Below the pieces are notes generated by a model. That model was not told the origin of the DNA and did not search any database. It was given only the letters and a program-made list of their open reading frames with translations. A stretch of DNA of 64,000 nucleotides, from NCBI RefSeq assembly GCF_017833295.1, contig NZ_JAFIBW010000001.1, positions 248,001 through 312,000 of the forward strand. Reading direction: 5' to 3'. Origin of the DNA: Methylobacterium sp. PvR107. Lineage in GTDB: Bacteria; Pseudomonadota; Alphaproteobacteria; Rhizobiales; Beijerinckiaceae. Below are positions 16,251 through 24,567 of this stretch, piece by piece. Each line of letters opens with the position of its first letter. The stretch's first letter is position 1. A program made the position numbers and the translations under genes.

Positions 16251-18440
16251 CTATTCCGGCATTCGAAATCGCGCTGAAGCGGGTCCCGCATAGAGGTGGC
16301 CGTCAGGGCCGAATGCACCGGCGAATGCCTGTCCTCCTGTCGTTTCCGCGCAGACGAGATCATGATTTGAAATCTCCGTCACCGTGCATCCCGACGTTGC
16401 CGCCAGCGCGCCCGGGACGAGCCGGAAGTCGCCGCGCTCGGGTGCCGTGAAGCCCGGATTGCCGGCACGTCCGTGGGACTCGATCCGGTGCTCGCGCTGG
16501 AGCGCGATCGGAAAGCCGTTGCTGCTGACATCGTAATCGAAGACGCTCGCGAGCGCCGGGAGATCGCGTCCGGACTCGTCGACGGGCAGCCACCGGAAGC
16601 AGTCGAAGAACGGCAGCGTTCCGGTCTCGCCGAGATAACGGGCGAGGCCGTCCCCGCCGACCACGCCGCGTCCGCAGGTGCTCACATCGAACGTCTCGGG
16701 TCTCGGCCGGCACACTTCCTTATCGTAGCCGGGCACGCCGTCCTCGCAGAACAGCAGGGCGTTGTTCCAATGCCTGACATAGGCGGCCGCGCCGATCGCG
16801 GTCACGGGCGAGCGCAGGTACCAGCTGTTGTTGAACAGGTAGATCGCGCCGCGCTCCGCATAGCGGTAGGTCCCGGGCTCCGCATCCCGCGGCGGGAGCG
16901 CGAGCTTGACGACGCGGCCCTGGAGGCTGGCCTCGCAGGTCTGATCGAGCGGATCCATCCAGGAGACGGCACCGCCCGGACCGATGCTCTCGACCCCGAC
17001 GGGAAGCCAGCGGGCGCGCGGGAAGTCGTACCGGCGGTCCAGCTTCGGATCGAACGCCCCCCCGGCGGCCGGTTTGTCGACGGGATGGCGTGTGCAGGGC
17101 GGCGGGAACGGTGAACGATCCGGCAAGGCGGTCGCGGGGACGTCGTCGAACCAGCCGCGATTGCTGTAGATGTAGATCGGGCCGCCCGCCATGTCGTCGA
17201 ACGAGAACCACGCGTGGGCATTGACGATCCGGTTGCGGTAGATCCGAACGTCCGTCGCCCAAGTCTCCAGTTCGACGGGGTTGTCGCGCACGTAGGCGAA
17301 CAGGTTGTCGTAGATCCAGATGTCCTGATTGAACGGGCAGGTCTCCGGCGAGAGATCCGCAGCCTTGCGGTCATCGCAGGCGGCCGCCTTCAGCCGCACG
17401 CCATTGTAGGCCGAAACGACCGTGTTGCGGCGAAAGATGATCGGCCCCCGCACATCGGTTGCGCCGAGGAGCGCGCCGTTGAAGTGATCGTAGGCGCCGT
17501 GATGGCTGACGCCCCAAGGAATGCTCCGCCAGAGCAGGCCTGGGCAACCGAGCGGGCTGACGCGGCCGTCGGCGCAGCGGAACGGCCCATCGCGCGTCAG
17601 GGCCGCGGCGTCGAAGCCGCTCGCGTCTTGCACCCATGTCACGTCCTCGACCACGAGAGAATCGACAGGGTGCTCCGGGCTGCCACGCGCCGCGAGACCG
17701 TAGCTGCTTCCGATCACGAGCGAGCGGCGCAGCGTGACGCGGCGGCTGCCGATCGCGCGGACAGCCGCGAGCCAGCACCCGTCGAAGGTCAGATCCTCGA
17801 TCGTGACGCCGTCCCCCCGGTCGATATCGAGGCAGGCCGCCTCCGCAAGCCTTCCGGCACGGCCGATCGGTATGGCGAGCCGCGAGCGGCGGCTGCGCTC
17901 GCGCTCGCCGGTCGAGGCCGGCATGGTCAGGGCACCGAGCAGATCCGGAGTCCGGGGGGCCGCAAGGGCCATCGCGAGGCCGCCGCAGGCCTGCTCGACA
18001 TCGTCCTCGGGCATCGGGCAGCCGCGTATCTCCTCGACCGTGCGTCCAACCAGTCGCGTGCGCTGACCAAGCCCCCTGATTAGAACCGGCGGCGCGTCCC
18101 GCTGTCCCAGTCCGGTCAAGACGATCCGCTCGCGGTAGAACGCTGCAACCGCCGGATCCGGATTGTCGGCGAGGAGTTGGACGACGTCGCCCGGGCTCAG
18201 TCCCCGCATCGCCGCAGTCGAGAAGGCTTGCGTCTGCGGGGTGACCATCCGGCCGTCCGCACCGTATCCCGGTCCCGATCCTGAGGGCGTAACGTAGATC
18301 GTCCGTGCTACGGCACCCTGCGCCCCCAGGCAGAGCAGCGCCGCCGCGAGCACGCGCCGCGCGCGGCGGCTGCCGGGGGACGAGCGGAGCCGGGCCGTCG
18401 GGAGGCCGATCGCGGCATCCGCTCCATCAACGAAAGCCAT
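16251..18440 (-). CDS. Large exported right-handed beta-helix protein
   Basis: A 729-residue protein. A twin-Arg-containing leader (RRARRVLAAALLCLGAQGAVA, ending near residue 46) is followed by TIYVTPSGSGPG, a typical opening of parallel beta-helix (pectate-lyase-like) proteins. Residues about 200-400 show repeated short strand-and-turn units (GVTIEDLTFDGCWL, VTLRRSLVIGSSYG, IIFRRNTVVSAYNGV, DIWIYDNLFAYVRD). Many cysteines occur, consistent with an extracytoplasmic fold. It may bind or cleave a polysaccharide, but no catalytic residues were identified. The ATG at 18440 is preferred over a TTG at 18485. It stands alone between the Cache gene and asdA. Confidence 0.65.
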   Translation of the reverse strand: MAFVDGADAAIGLPTARLRSSPGSRRARRVLAAALLCLGAQGAVARTIYVTPSGSGPGYGADGRMVTPQTQAFSTAAMRGLSPGDVVQLLADNPDPAVAAFYRERIVLTGLGQRDAPPVLIRGLGQRTRLVGRTVEEIRGCPMPEDDVEQACGGLAMALAAPRTPDLLGALTMPASTGERERSRRSRLAIPIGRAGRLAEAACLDIDRGDGVTIEDLTFDGCWLAAVRAIGSRRVTLRRSLVIGSSYGLAARGSPEHPVDSLVVEDVTWVQDASGFDAAALTRDGPFRCADGRVSPLGCPGLLWRSIPWGVSHHGAYDHFNGALLGATDVRGPIIFRRNTVVSAYNGVRLKAAACDDRKAADLSPETCPFNQDIWIYDNLFAYVRDNPVELETWATDVRIYRNRIVNAHAWFSFDDMAGGPIYIYSNRGWFDDVPATALPDRSPFPPPCTRHPVDKPAAGGAFDPKLDRRYDFPRARWLPVGVESIGPGGAVSWMDPLDQTCEASLQGRVVKLALPPRDAEPGTYRYAERGAIYLFNNSWYLRSPVTAIGAAAYVRHWNNALLFCEDGVPGYDKEVCRPRPETFDVSTCGRGVVGGDGLARYLGETGTLPFFDCFRWLPVDESGRDLPALASVFDYDVSSNGFPIALQREHRIESHGRAGNPGFTAPERGDFRLVPGALAATSGCTVTEISNHDLVCAETTGGQAFAGAFGPDGHLYAGPASARFRMPE

Positions 18441-18530
18441 CGTCGGCGCCTCGACCATGCCGGTGCGGACAGGAGATGCGATCAACAGGCCCGGGACCCG
18501 CGCGAACCCGGCACCGGAACGTCGGGCCGG

Positions 18531-20177
18531 TTACTTAGCCGGCACGTGCTCGACCTCGATCTCCGCCGGGGCGGCGCGCTTGGCAGCCTCGTAGGCATCC
18601 CGATAGCCGCGCGCGACGGCACGCACGCCGCGTCCGATATCGGCGTAGGCCTCGTCGGACAGGTTGGCGAGGGAGACCCGCAGGGACCAGTCGGGCGCTT
18701 CGAACCCGCCGCCGTTGAGCAGCACGATGCCGTGGACCTCGGCCAGCCGGAAGGCGAGGTCTAGCGGATGGACGTTGCGCTTCAGGTAGGCCACGGCTTC
18801 CTCGCCGATGTTCTTGCGCGCCCAGAACTCGAAGTCGATCAGCCCGTAATAGGCATCGTAATTCGGGTTGGGCGTGAGCTGGAGGCCGAGCCCCTCGATC
18901 ATCGACCAGGCGCGCCGGTTGACGATCTCCATGCAGGCGTCCTGATAGATCTTGTTCTCGTCCATCAGTTCGGCGAGCGAGAACAGGCTCATCATCACCT
19001 GCTGAGGCAGGGAGAGGCCGGCGGTGTGGTTGAGCGCGATGTCGCGGCTGTCGGCCACGATGCGGTCGATGAACTTGAGCTTGCGCGGCTCCAGGGTCAG
19101 CGGCCCGTAGCGCTTGTCGAGATCCGCGGTCACCTCGGGCGGCAGCTTCGCGATCGCCGTGTCGAAGATATTGTCCTCGTGGATCGCGATCGCGCCGAGC
19201 CGCCAGCCGGTGCAGCCGAAATATTTCGAGAACGAGTACACACCGATGGTGTTGTGCGGCAGCTCCGCCATCAGCGATCGGAAATCGTGCACGAACGTGC
19301 CGTAGACATCGTCGGTCAGAATCATCAGATCGGGCCGCTTGTCCCTGACCAACCGGGTGATCTTGGCGATCGTCTCCGGGCTCAGCGCCATCCCGGTCGG
19401 GTTGCCGGGATTGACGACGAAGAAAGCCTTGACCTTGGGATCGAGCAGCTTGTCGATCTCGGCATCCGTGTACTGAAATTTGTTCTCCTGCGGCGCCTTG
19501 ATGTGAACCACGTCGAGGGCATAGTCCTCAAGATGCGTCATCTCGAGATAAGGCGTGAAGATCGGCGTGCCGAGGGCGATCGTATCGCCCGGCATCAGGA
19601 GCCGGTTGGCCTTGAGCGACTTGAACAGGTAGCACATCGCCGCCGTGCCGCCCTCGACCGCGTAGATGTCGAACCGGCCGGGCGGCTTGCGCGACCCGCA
19701 CATCGCCCACATCAGGTATTCGTGCACGATGCGCTCGTTGTGGACGAGCATCCGGTCGGGAACGGGGTAGTTGTCTCCGACGATCGAGTCGACGAGTTCG
19801 TGCACGAAGGCGTCCGGCTCGAAGGCGAATGTCTTCGTCGCGTAGGGAACGAGGGCGGTCAGGAAGTCCGCGCCGGGCTGATCGGCACGCTGCTGCAGCC
19901 AGGCCGCGAGCCGCTCCGCGCTTCCGGTCGCCTGCGGCATGCCGCCGAGCCCGGCCGGGTGAGTCATCACGCGCCGGCTCTCGCTCATTGCGAATTGGCC
20001 GAGGAGGAAGAAGGCGTCTCGCGGCGTCGTCGCGACCCAGTTCGGATTGCCCCGCCCCGCATTGAGGAAGGCCGATTGTGTCCGGCGCGACGTCGACTTG
20101 GCCAGCTTGATCAGTTCGTCCTTGATCTCGAATGGGCTAAGCGACTCGAAATCCCGTAGATCGAACGATTCTGCCAT
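18531..20177 (-). CDS. asdA: Aspartate 4-decarboxylase
   Basis: A 548-residue PLP enzyme converting L-aspartate to L-alanine and CO2, with aspartate aminotransferase activity as a side reaction in the characterised family. Diagnostic features are the long N-terminal extension (LSPFEIKDELIKLA...FLNAGRGNPNW), FFVVNPGNPTGMALS, LTDDVYGTFV and the PLP-lysine region YSFSKYFGCTGWRLG. Length matches the dodecameric bacterial enzymes. It lies 26 bases downstream of aspT on the same strand, the standard antiporter/decarboxylase pairing. Each turnover consumes a cytoplasmic proton, so the pair can generate proton motive force and resist acid. Confidence 0.93.
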   Translation of the reverse strand: MAESFDLRDFESLSPFEIKDELIKLAKSTSRRTQSAFLNAGRGNPNWVATTPRDAFFLLGQFAMSESRRVMTHPAGLGGMPQATGSAERLAAWLQQRADQPGADFLTALVPYATKTFAFEPDAFVHELVDSIVGDNYPVPDRMLVHNERIVHEYLMWAMCGSRKPPGRFDIYAVEGGTAAMCYLFKSLKANRLLMPGDTIALGTPIFTPYLEMTHLEDYALDVVHIKAPQENKFQYTDAEIDKLLDPKVKAFFVVNPGNPTGMALSPETIAKITRLVRDKRPDLMILTDDVYGTFVHDFRSLMAELPHNTIGVYSFSKYFGCTGWRLGAIAIHEDNIFDTAIAKLPPEVTADLDKRYGPLTLEPRKLKFIDRIVADSRDIALNHTAGLSLPQQVMMSLFSLAELMDENKIYQDACMEIVNRRAWSMIEGLGLQLTPNPNYDAYYGLIDFEFWARKNIGEEAVAYLKRNVHPLDLAFRLAEVHGIVLLNGGGFEAPDWSLRVSLANLSDEAYADIGRGVRAVARGYRDAYEAAKRAAPAEIEVEHVPAK

Positions 20178-20203
20178 GACAATACTCCCCGTCGCGGGTT
20201 GTC

Positions 20204-21880
20204 TCAGGAAAAGGCGAGCACGATCACCATGCCGTAGATGGTGAGCACAGTGTTGCCGATGGCGTAGGGCATGCCGTAGCCCAGGGCCGGGATCTTGCTC
20301 TTGGCGGCTTCCTGGACCATGCCGAGGGCCGCCGTGGTGGTCCGCACGCCCGCGCAGGCGCCGAACAGGATCGCCGGGTGAAACTTGAAGATGTACCGGC
20401 CGATGTAGACCGACAGGACCATCGGGATAGCGGTCGCGAGTGCCCCCCAGAGAAGAAGACTCAAGCCCACGGCCTGGACGCCCGCCACGAAGCCCGGACC
20501 GGCGCTGATGCCGACGACGGCGATGAAGATGTTGAGGCCCAGCGTATTCAGCAGCCAGAGGGCCGGTCCCGGGATGCGTCCGAAGACCGGGCGGATGGTT
20601 CGCAGCCAGCCGAGCACCAGACCGGCGAGCAGCGCGCCGCCGGAGGTCGACAGGCTGATCGGGATGCCGCCGAGCTTGTAGCTCAGGGCGCCGACGAGGC
20701 CGCCGAGGACGATACCGGCGGCGAGGAAGGCGATATCGGTCGTCTCGACCGTCCGGTCCGGGTAGCCGAGTTGCTCAATCGCCGCTTCGACGTGGCGACG
20801 GCCTCCGGCGAGCGTCAGGATGTCCCCGCGCAGGATCTCGGTCCGCGGCAGCACGGGGATCTCGACCATGTTGCGCATGATCTTGCGCAGATAGACGCCG
20901 CGTGCCCACTCATGGCTCGCAAGCGCCTCAAGGGTCATGCCGGCGACGGCGCGGTGCGTGACGAGAACGTCGACGACCTCTGCCGGAACATTGAGGAGTT
21001 CCCGGTCCTGGACCTCCTCCAGCATGGGATTGAGGGTTTCGACGAGGCGCTCGCGACGTCCGGAGACGGCCACGACGTCGTCCGGCCGCAGCATGGTCTC
21101 GCCATCGGCCTCGATGATCTGATCGCCGCGCCGCACGCGCTCAACGAAGACGCGCATCCCCGGCCATATGTCCCGCACCGGACGGCCGACGATGCTGTCG
21201 TCGTCGGGTACCCGGTAGGCCCGCAACTCGATGTGACGGATCGCCGAGATGAGGCCGCCCTCGCTCACCTGACCGCCCATCGTCTGCTCGTAGTCTTTGC
21301 AGGCCTTCTCGAGATCGACGCCGATCAGCTTCGGTCCGAGCTGCGCCAGGATGATCGCCGACCCGATCGTCCCGAAGATGTAGGTGACCGCGTAACCGAT
21401 CGGGATCTGATCGAGATAGGTCTTGGCCTGGTCGGCCGGCATGTCGAGCCGCGCGATCTGGTCGGATGCGACGCCGATTGAGGCCGAGATGGTCTGCGAG
21501 CCGGCGTACATCCCCGCCGCGTAGCCGAGATCGAGGCCGGCGAGCTTGGCGCAGAGCACGGGTGAGAGCAGGCAGAGGACCAGGACGACGAGCGAGAAGC
21601 CGATCTGCCGCGGGCCCTCTTTGGTCAGGCCGCTCACGAATTGCGGCCCGACTCCATAGCCAACCGCGAAGATGAACAGGATGAAGAAGGTCGACTTGAC
21701 GTTGGGCGAGATGGCGATCCCGAGCTGCCCGATGGCGACGGCGGCGAGCAGGGTCGCGGTGACATTCCCGAGGCTGAAGCCCGCGATTTTCCGAGGACCG
21801 ATTGCAAACCCGATCGCCAGGGACAGGAAGATCGCCAGCTCGGGATAGGTCTGAAAGGTTCTGACGAGCCAATCGGCCAT
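20204..21880 (-). CDS. aspT: Aspartate:alanine antiporter
   Basis: A 558-residue inner membrane transporter of the AspT/YidE family. Two membrane halves of about five helices each (1-165 and 385-555) flank a cytoplasmic region holding two TrkA-C-like domains (about 205-375; for example DSIVGRPVRDIWPGMRV and VAVSGRRERLVETLNPM). The second half has the GGALLAGLVLGWLR and GISAGPGFVAGVQAVG motifs, and the end has FGACAGVRTTTAALGMVQEA. It exchanges external aspartate for internal alanine, feeding the AsdA decarboxylase. The start at 21880 removes a 29-codon extension that lacks transporter features and gives the family's usual length. A variant CTTGATC element lies about 160 bases upstream. Confidence 0.92.
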   Translation of the reverse strand: MADWLVRTFQTYPELAIFLSLAIGFAIGPRKIAGFSLGNVTATLLAAVAIGQLGIAISPNVKSTFFILFIFAVGYGVGPQFVSGLTKEGPRQIGFSLVVLVLCLLSPVLCAKLAGLDLGYAAGMYAGSQTISASIGVASDQIARLDMPADQAKTYLDQIPIGYAVTYIFGTIGSAIILAQLGPKLIGVDLEKACKDYEQTMGGQVSEGGLISAIRHIELRAYRVPDDDSIVGRPVRDIWPGMRVFVERVRRGDQIIEADGETMLRPDDVVAVSGRRERLVETLNPMLEEVQDRELLNVPAEVVDVLVTHRAVAGMTLEALASHEWARGVYLRKIMRNMVEIPVLPRTEILRGDILTLAGGRRHVEAAIEQLGYPDRTVETTDIAFLAAGIVLGGLVGALSYKLGGIPISLSTSGGALLAGLVLGWLRTIRPVFGRIPGPALWLLNTLGLNIFIAVVGISAGPGFVAGVQAVGLSLLLWGALATAIPMVLSVYIGRYIFKFHPAILFGACAGVRTTTAALGMVQEAAKSKIPALGYGMPYAIGNTVLTIYGMVIVLAFS

Positions 21881-22274
21881 AGGATGTTTCCCTATCCGGT
21901 CGCTCGCCTTCGCATCAGCGATTCCAGGCGCGCGGATGACAGCTGCCAATATTGCGGCAACACCCACCAGATCCCGCCGCGGTGTGAACCCGGACGGAAG
22001 CTATGACGGCCAGAATCTATAACGGCACAGATACGATCCGCTTGATCATTCGTGACAGAGACAGATCTCGTTGCCGAGATTTCGTAGCTTGTCATTTGGC
22101 CATCTTGTTCAACATGGAAGCGACTGTAATTTAGGCTGCCAATGGAATGCGGCTCGGCGTCTGGCGGGACCGTTCCGGCGACCCTGCGTCGAGCCGCATC
22201 TCGGATTCGTCCGTCAGGCCGCAATTCGACCCGATCCAACCGCCCACAAAGTCCTCTACCACCGGGTGCGCGTC
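21881..22274. other. Divergent intergenic region between aspT and the second DUF4344 gene
   Basis: No gene is supported. It contains the element CTTGATCATTCGTGACA at 22041-22057 and must hold promoters for both directions, but no clear -35/-10 pair was identified. Confidence 0.4.
22041..22057 (-). promoter_or_regulatory. Variant CTTGATC-N6-GACA element upstream of aspT-asdA
   Basis: CTTGATCATTCGTGACA keeps the CTTGATC and GACA blocks at the same spacing as the identical copies at 25734 and 31296. It lies about 160 bases before aspT. Confidence 0.3.
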
Positions 22275-23198
22275 ATGGGCATGGCACAGCGCCTTCAGGC
22301 GATGGCGGTTTCCGGGCTCGGAGGTCCGGGACAGGACGGCGCCGTGATCAAAGGCGTCGGCTACCGGGCGATCCACGGGGTCCTGGTGACGGCCGCCCTC
22401 CTTCTATCGGTTGCTCCCGTCCATGCCGCTCCTGCGCGGCACGGCCGCGGGCGCGTCGTCATGACCTACGTGCACCCGACCGACCCCACGCATCGCGAGA
22501 TCTACCGGACGCTGCGGCGGCAGCGCGTGTTGGAGCGGCTCGGAGCGGTCGTCCGCCTGGTCCGGCTCCCCGGTCGTTTGACGCTCCGGGTGAAGGGGTG
22601 CGGCGGCGAGGCGAACGCCTGGTACGATCCCGCCAGCCGCGCCGTAACGATGTGCTACGAGCTGGTCGCCGGTATCATCGCTCTCGCCCCGCACGAGGCC
22701 TCTGCAGGCGGCGTCACCGAGGATCAGGCGATCCGTGGGCCGGTCGCCCAGATCCTCGTGCACGAGACCGGACATGCCTTGTTCCACCTGTTGCGCGTCC
22801 CGATCTTCGGGCGCGAGGAGGACGCGGCCGACCAACTCGCAGCCCTCCTTCTGCTCCACCTCGCTCCTGCGCGGGCCCGGGATCTCGTCGGCGGGAGCGG
22901 GTACTTCTTCGTGACGCTGGGGCGACAGGAAGCGGTCGACAGGACCAGTTTCGCCAACGTGCACGGCCTATCGTGGCAGAGATTCTACAGCCTCGTCTGC
23001 CTCGCCTACGGCTCCGATCCCCGTCGCTACGCCGACATTGTTGCAAAGGGCTATCTGCCGACCGAACGGGCCGCGACGTGCGGAGAGGAGTACAAGCAGG
23101 TGGCTTACGCCTTCGAGAGGCTGATTGGCCCGCACCTGCGGGTACGCCTGTATCGCGGCGCGCGCCTGCGGCGCGCATGGCAATCACGCGCCCCGTAG
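22275..23198 (+). CDS. DUF4344-type exported metallopeptidase-like protein (copy 2)
   Basis: A 307-residue paralog of the protein at 12702-13520. It shares the body (REIYRTLRRQRVLERLGAVV, NAWYDPASRAVTMCYE), the zinc motif HETGHALFHLL and GREEDAADQLAALLLLHLAPA. The two proteins differ mainly in their leaders. Starts at ATG 22275 or GTG 22344 are both possible; the GTG would put an ideal signal peptide (ending APVHAAP) at the very N-terminus. It faces away from aspT and towards the universal stress gene. Substrate unknown. Confidence 0.78.
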   Translation: MGMAQRLQAMAVSGLGGPGQDGAVIKGVGYRAIHGVLVTAALLLSVAPVHAAPARHGRGRVVMTYVHPTDPTHREIYRTLRRQRVLERLGAVVRLVRLPGRLTLRVKGCGGEANAWYDPASRAVTMCYELVAGIIALAPHEASAGGVTEDQAIRGPVAQILVHETGHALFHLLRVPIFGREEDAADQLAALLLLHLAPARARDLVGGSGYFFVTLGRQEAVDRTSFANVHGLSWQRFYSLVCLAYGSDPRRYADIVAKGYLPTERAATCGEEYKQVAYAFERLIGPHLRVRLYRGARLRRAWQSRAP

Positions 23199-23254
23199 AC
23201 CCTCCGCTGCCGTCGTTGGGCGATCACTGGCGGCTTCACACCGCGCGCGGATCT

Positions 23255-24064
23255 TCAGTGGCTCATGAGGCAGCAGACCGGCGAACGTTTCAGGAAATCT
23301 CGCGTCACGCCGCCGAACAACCATTCCCGCAATCTGGACCGTCCATATCCGCCCATGACCACGAGATCCGCATCCGCCTGGTCTACGAAGCGCAGGATTT
23401 CATCCGCAACGTTCCGAGCGTTCGCATCCAACAGGTGCTGGCTGACCTGTGCGCCGTGACGGGCCAGAAACTCCGCGACGCGATCGGCACTATCGGATCG
23501 GGCTTCCTCGCCCGCGCTGACGACGGAGACGTGCTTCGCGCGGCGGAGGAACGGCAGCGCAGCCGAGACCGCGCGGCGTGCCTCGGGCGCATCTTTCCAA
23601 GCGACAACGATCCGTTCGGCTCTGAGGTCATCCGAGCCGGGCGGAGTCATCAGGACCGGACGCCCGACTTCCATCAGGACCGCGCCGGGTAAGGCGCTCA
23701 TCTCGCCGATGCCTTCATCACTCTCGCGCCCAACGACAACGACGTCCGCAGCCAGCGCCTGCCGCACCAGAAAGTCTGCCGCGTTGGCCTCTGCTTGTAA
23801 CCAGCTGGTCGGGACATCCGCGCCGGAATTCCGCTCGAACAGATCCCGGCATCGCTCCAAATCCCTCGCGAGCTTGGCTCGCTCCTCGTTGTAGGCCGTC
23901 TGAATCTCAGCCAGGTCGTAGCCGGGGCCAGGATTTGGAATCTTGCGCGCGGCGACACCGGTCAGCATGGCCTCGAAGCGCTTCGCGAGATTCGCCGAAA
24001 GGCGAACGCGGGTAGCGGCTGCCGCGCCAAGGTCAAGGGAAACCAGGATGCTGGCGAAGGTCAT
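23255..24064 (-). CDS. Tandem universal stress protein
   Basis: A 269-residue cytoplasmic protein with two UspA domains. The first (1 to about 140) starts TFASILVSLDLGAAAATRVRL and has DVVVVGRESDEG. The second (about 150-269) has ERIVVAWKDAPEARRAVSAA and the ATP-loop-like ending VVMGGYGRSRLREWLFGGVTRD..., close to the G-2x-G-9x-G(S/T) motif of ATP-binding USPs. Such proteins respond to stress and are often controlled by energy state. The neighbourhood of PPK2, AspT-AsdA and PRC-barrel genes suits a stress role. Confidence 0.9.
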   Translation of the reverse strand: MTFASILVSLDLGAAAATRVRLSANLAKRFEAMLTGVAARKIPNPGPGYDLAEIQTAYNEERAKLARDLERCRDLFERNSGADVPTSWLQAEANAADFLVRQALAADVVVVGRESDEGIGEMSALPGAVLMEVGRPVLMTPPGSDDLRAERIVVAWKDAPEARRAVSAALPFLRRAKHVSVVSAGEEARSDSADRVAEFLARHGAQVSQHLLDANARNVADEILRFVDQADADLVVMGGYGRSRLREWLFGGVTRDFLKRSPVCCLMSH

Positions 24065-24187
24065 CTCATCAACTCCCGTCGAACCGTCACAAAGGTCGTG
24101 CGGTCAGCTTTGCCGGCGCCGCCGCAATCGGCGTGCGCCCGGGTTGCGGTCCTGGAAAACGCATGGCGCTCAGCTGAGGAGCCTTTT

Positions 24188-24553
24188 TCATGGCCCGATC
24201 ACGGGAGCTTGCCGGATATCTTCGCGCGTGCCGCTTACGGTCAGGTCATTGTCGCGCTGATGCAGCCGTGGGACCGGGATGCCGATCTCCCCGCCACGGA
24301 GCCATCGTCGGCGGGCGACCACGGCGATCAGCGTGTGGCCGTCCTGTGAGACCCTGACATCCTGCACGCGCCCCACGACGAGCTTGTGATCGGCGTGGAG
24401 CCACCGTCCCCGGAGGGTCGGAATCAGCGACGCCGCCGCCATCTGCATGTGCGAATCCGCCTGCATCGCGATAAGCGAGCGGGCTTCCTGCGCGCGCGCG
24501 GCGCCGGCGAACAGGATGAGGGCGCAGACCAAGATGCGAGCGGGTTGGCGCAT
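24188..24553 (-). CDS. Exported PRC-barrel-like protein
   Basis: A 121-residue protein with a signal peptide (about 1-21, ending ARAQ). Residues about 55-115 resemble a PRC-barrel: KLVVGRVQDVRVSQDGHTLIAVV, then RWLRGGEIGIPVPRLH and a final strand. In Rhizobiales, exported PRC-barrel proteins are common and mostly uncharacterised. GGAGGGACAAGG precedes the start. It sits 14 bases downstream of the AraC gene on the same strand and is probably co-transcribed with it. Confidence 0.65.
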   Translation of the reverse strand: MRQPARILVCALILFAGAARAQEARSLIAMQADSHMQMAAASLIPTLRGRWLHADHKLVVGRVQDVRVSQDGHTLIAVVARRRWLRGGEIGIPVPRLHQRDNDLTVSGTREDIRQAPVIGP

Positions 24554-24567
24554 CCCTTGTCCCTCCT

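Noticed and set aside
18768..20159. 463-codon plus-strand frame over asdA
   Set aside because: Antisense of a clearly identified decarboxylase.
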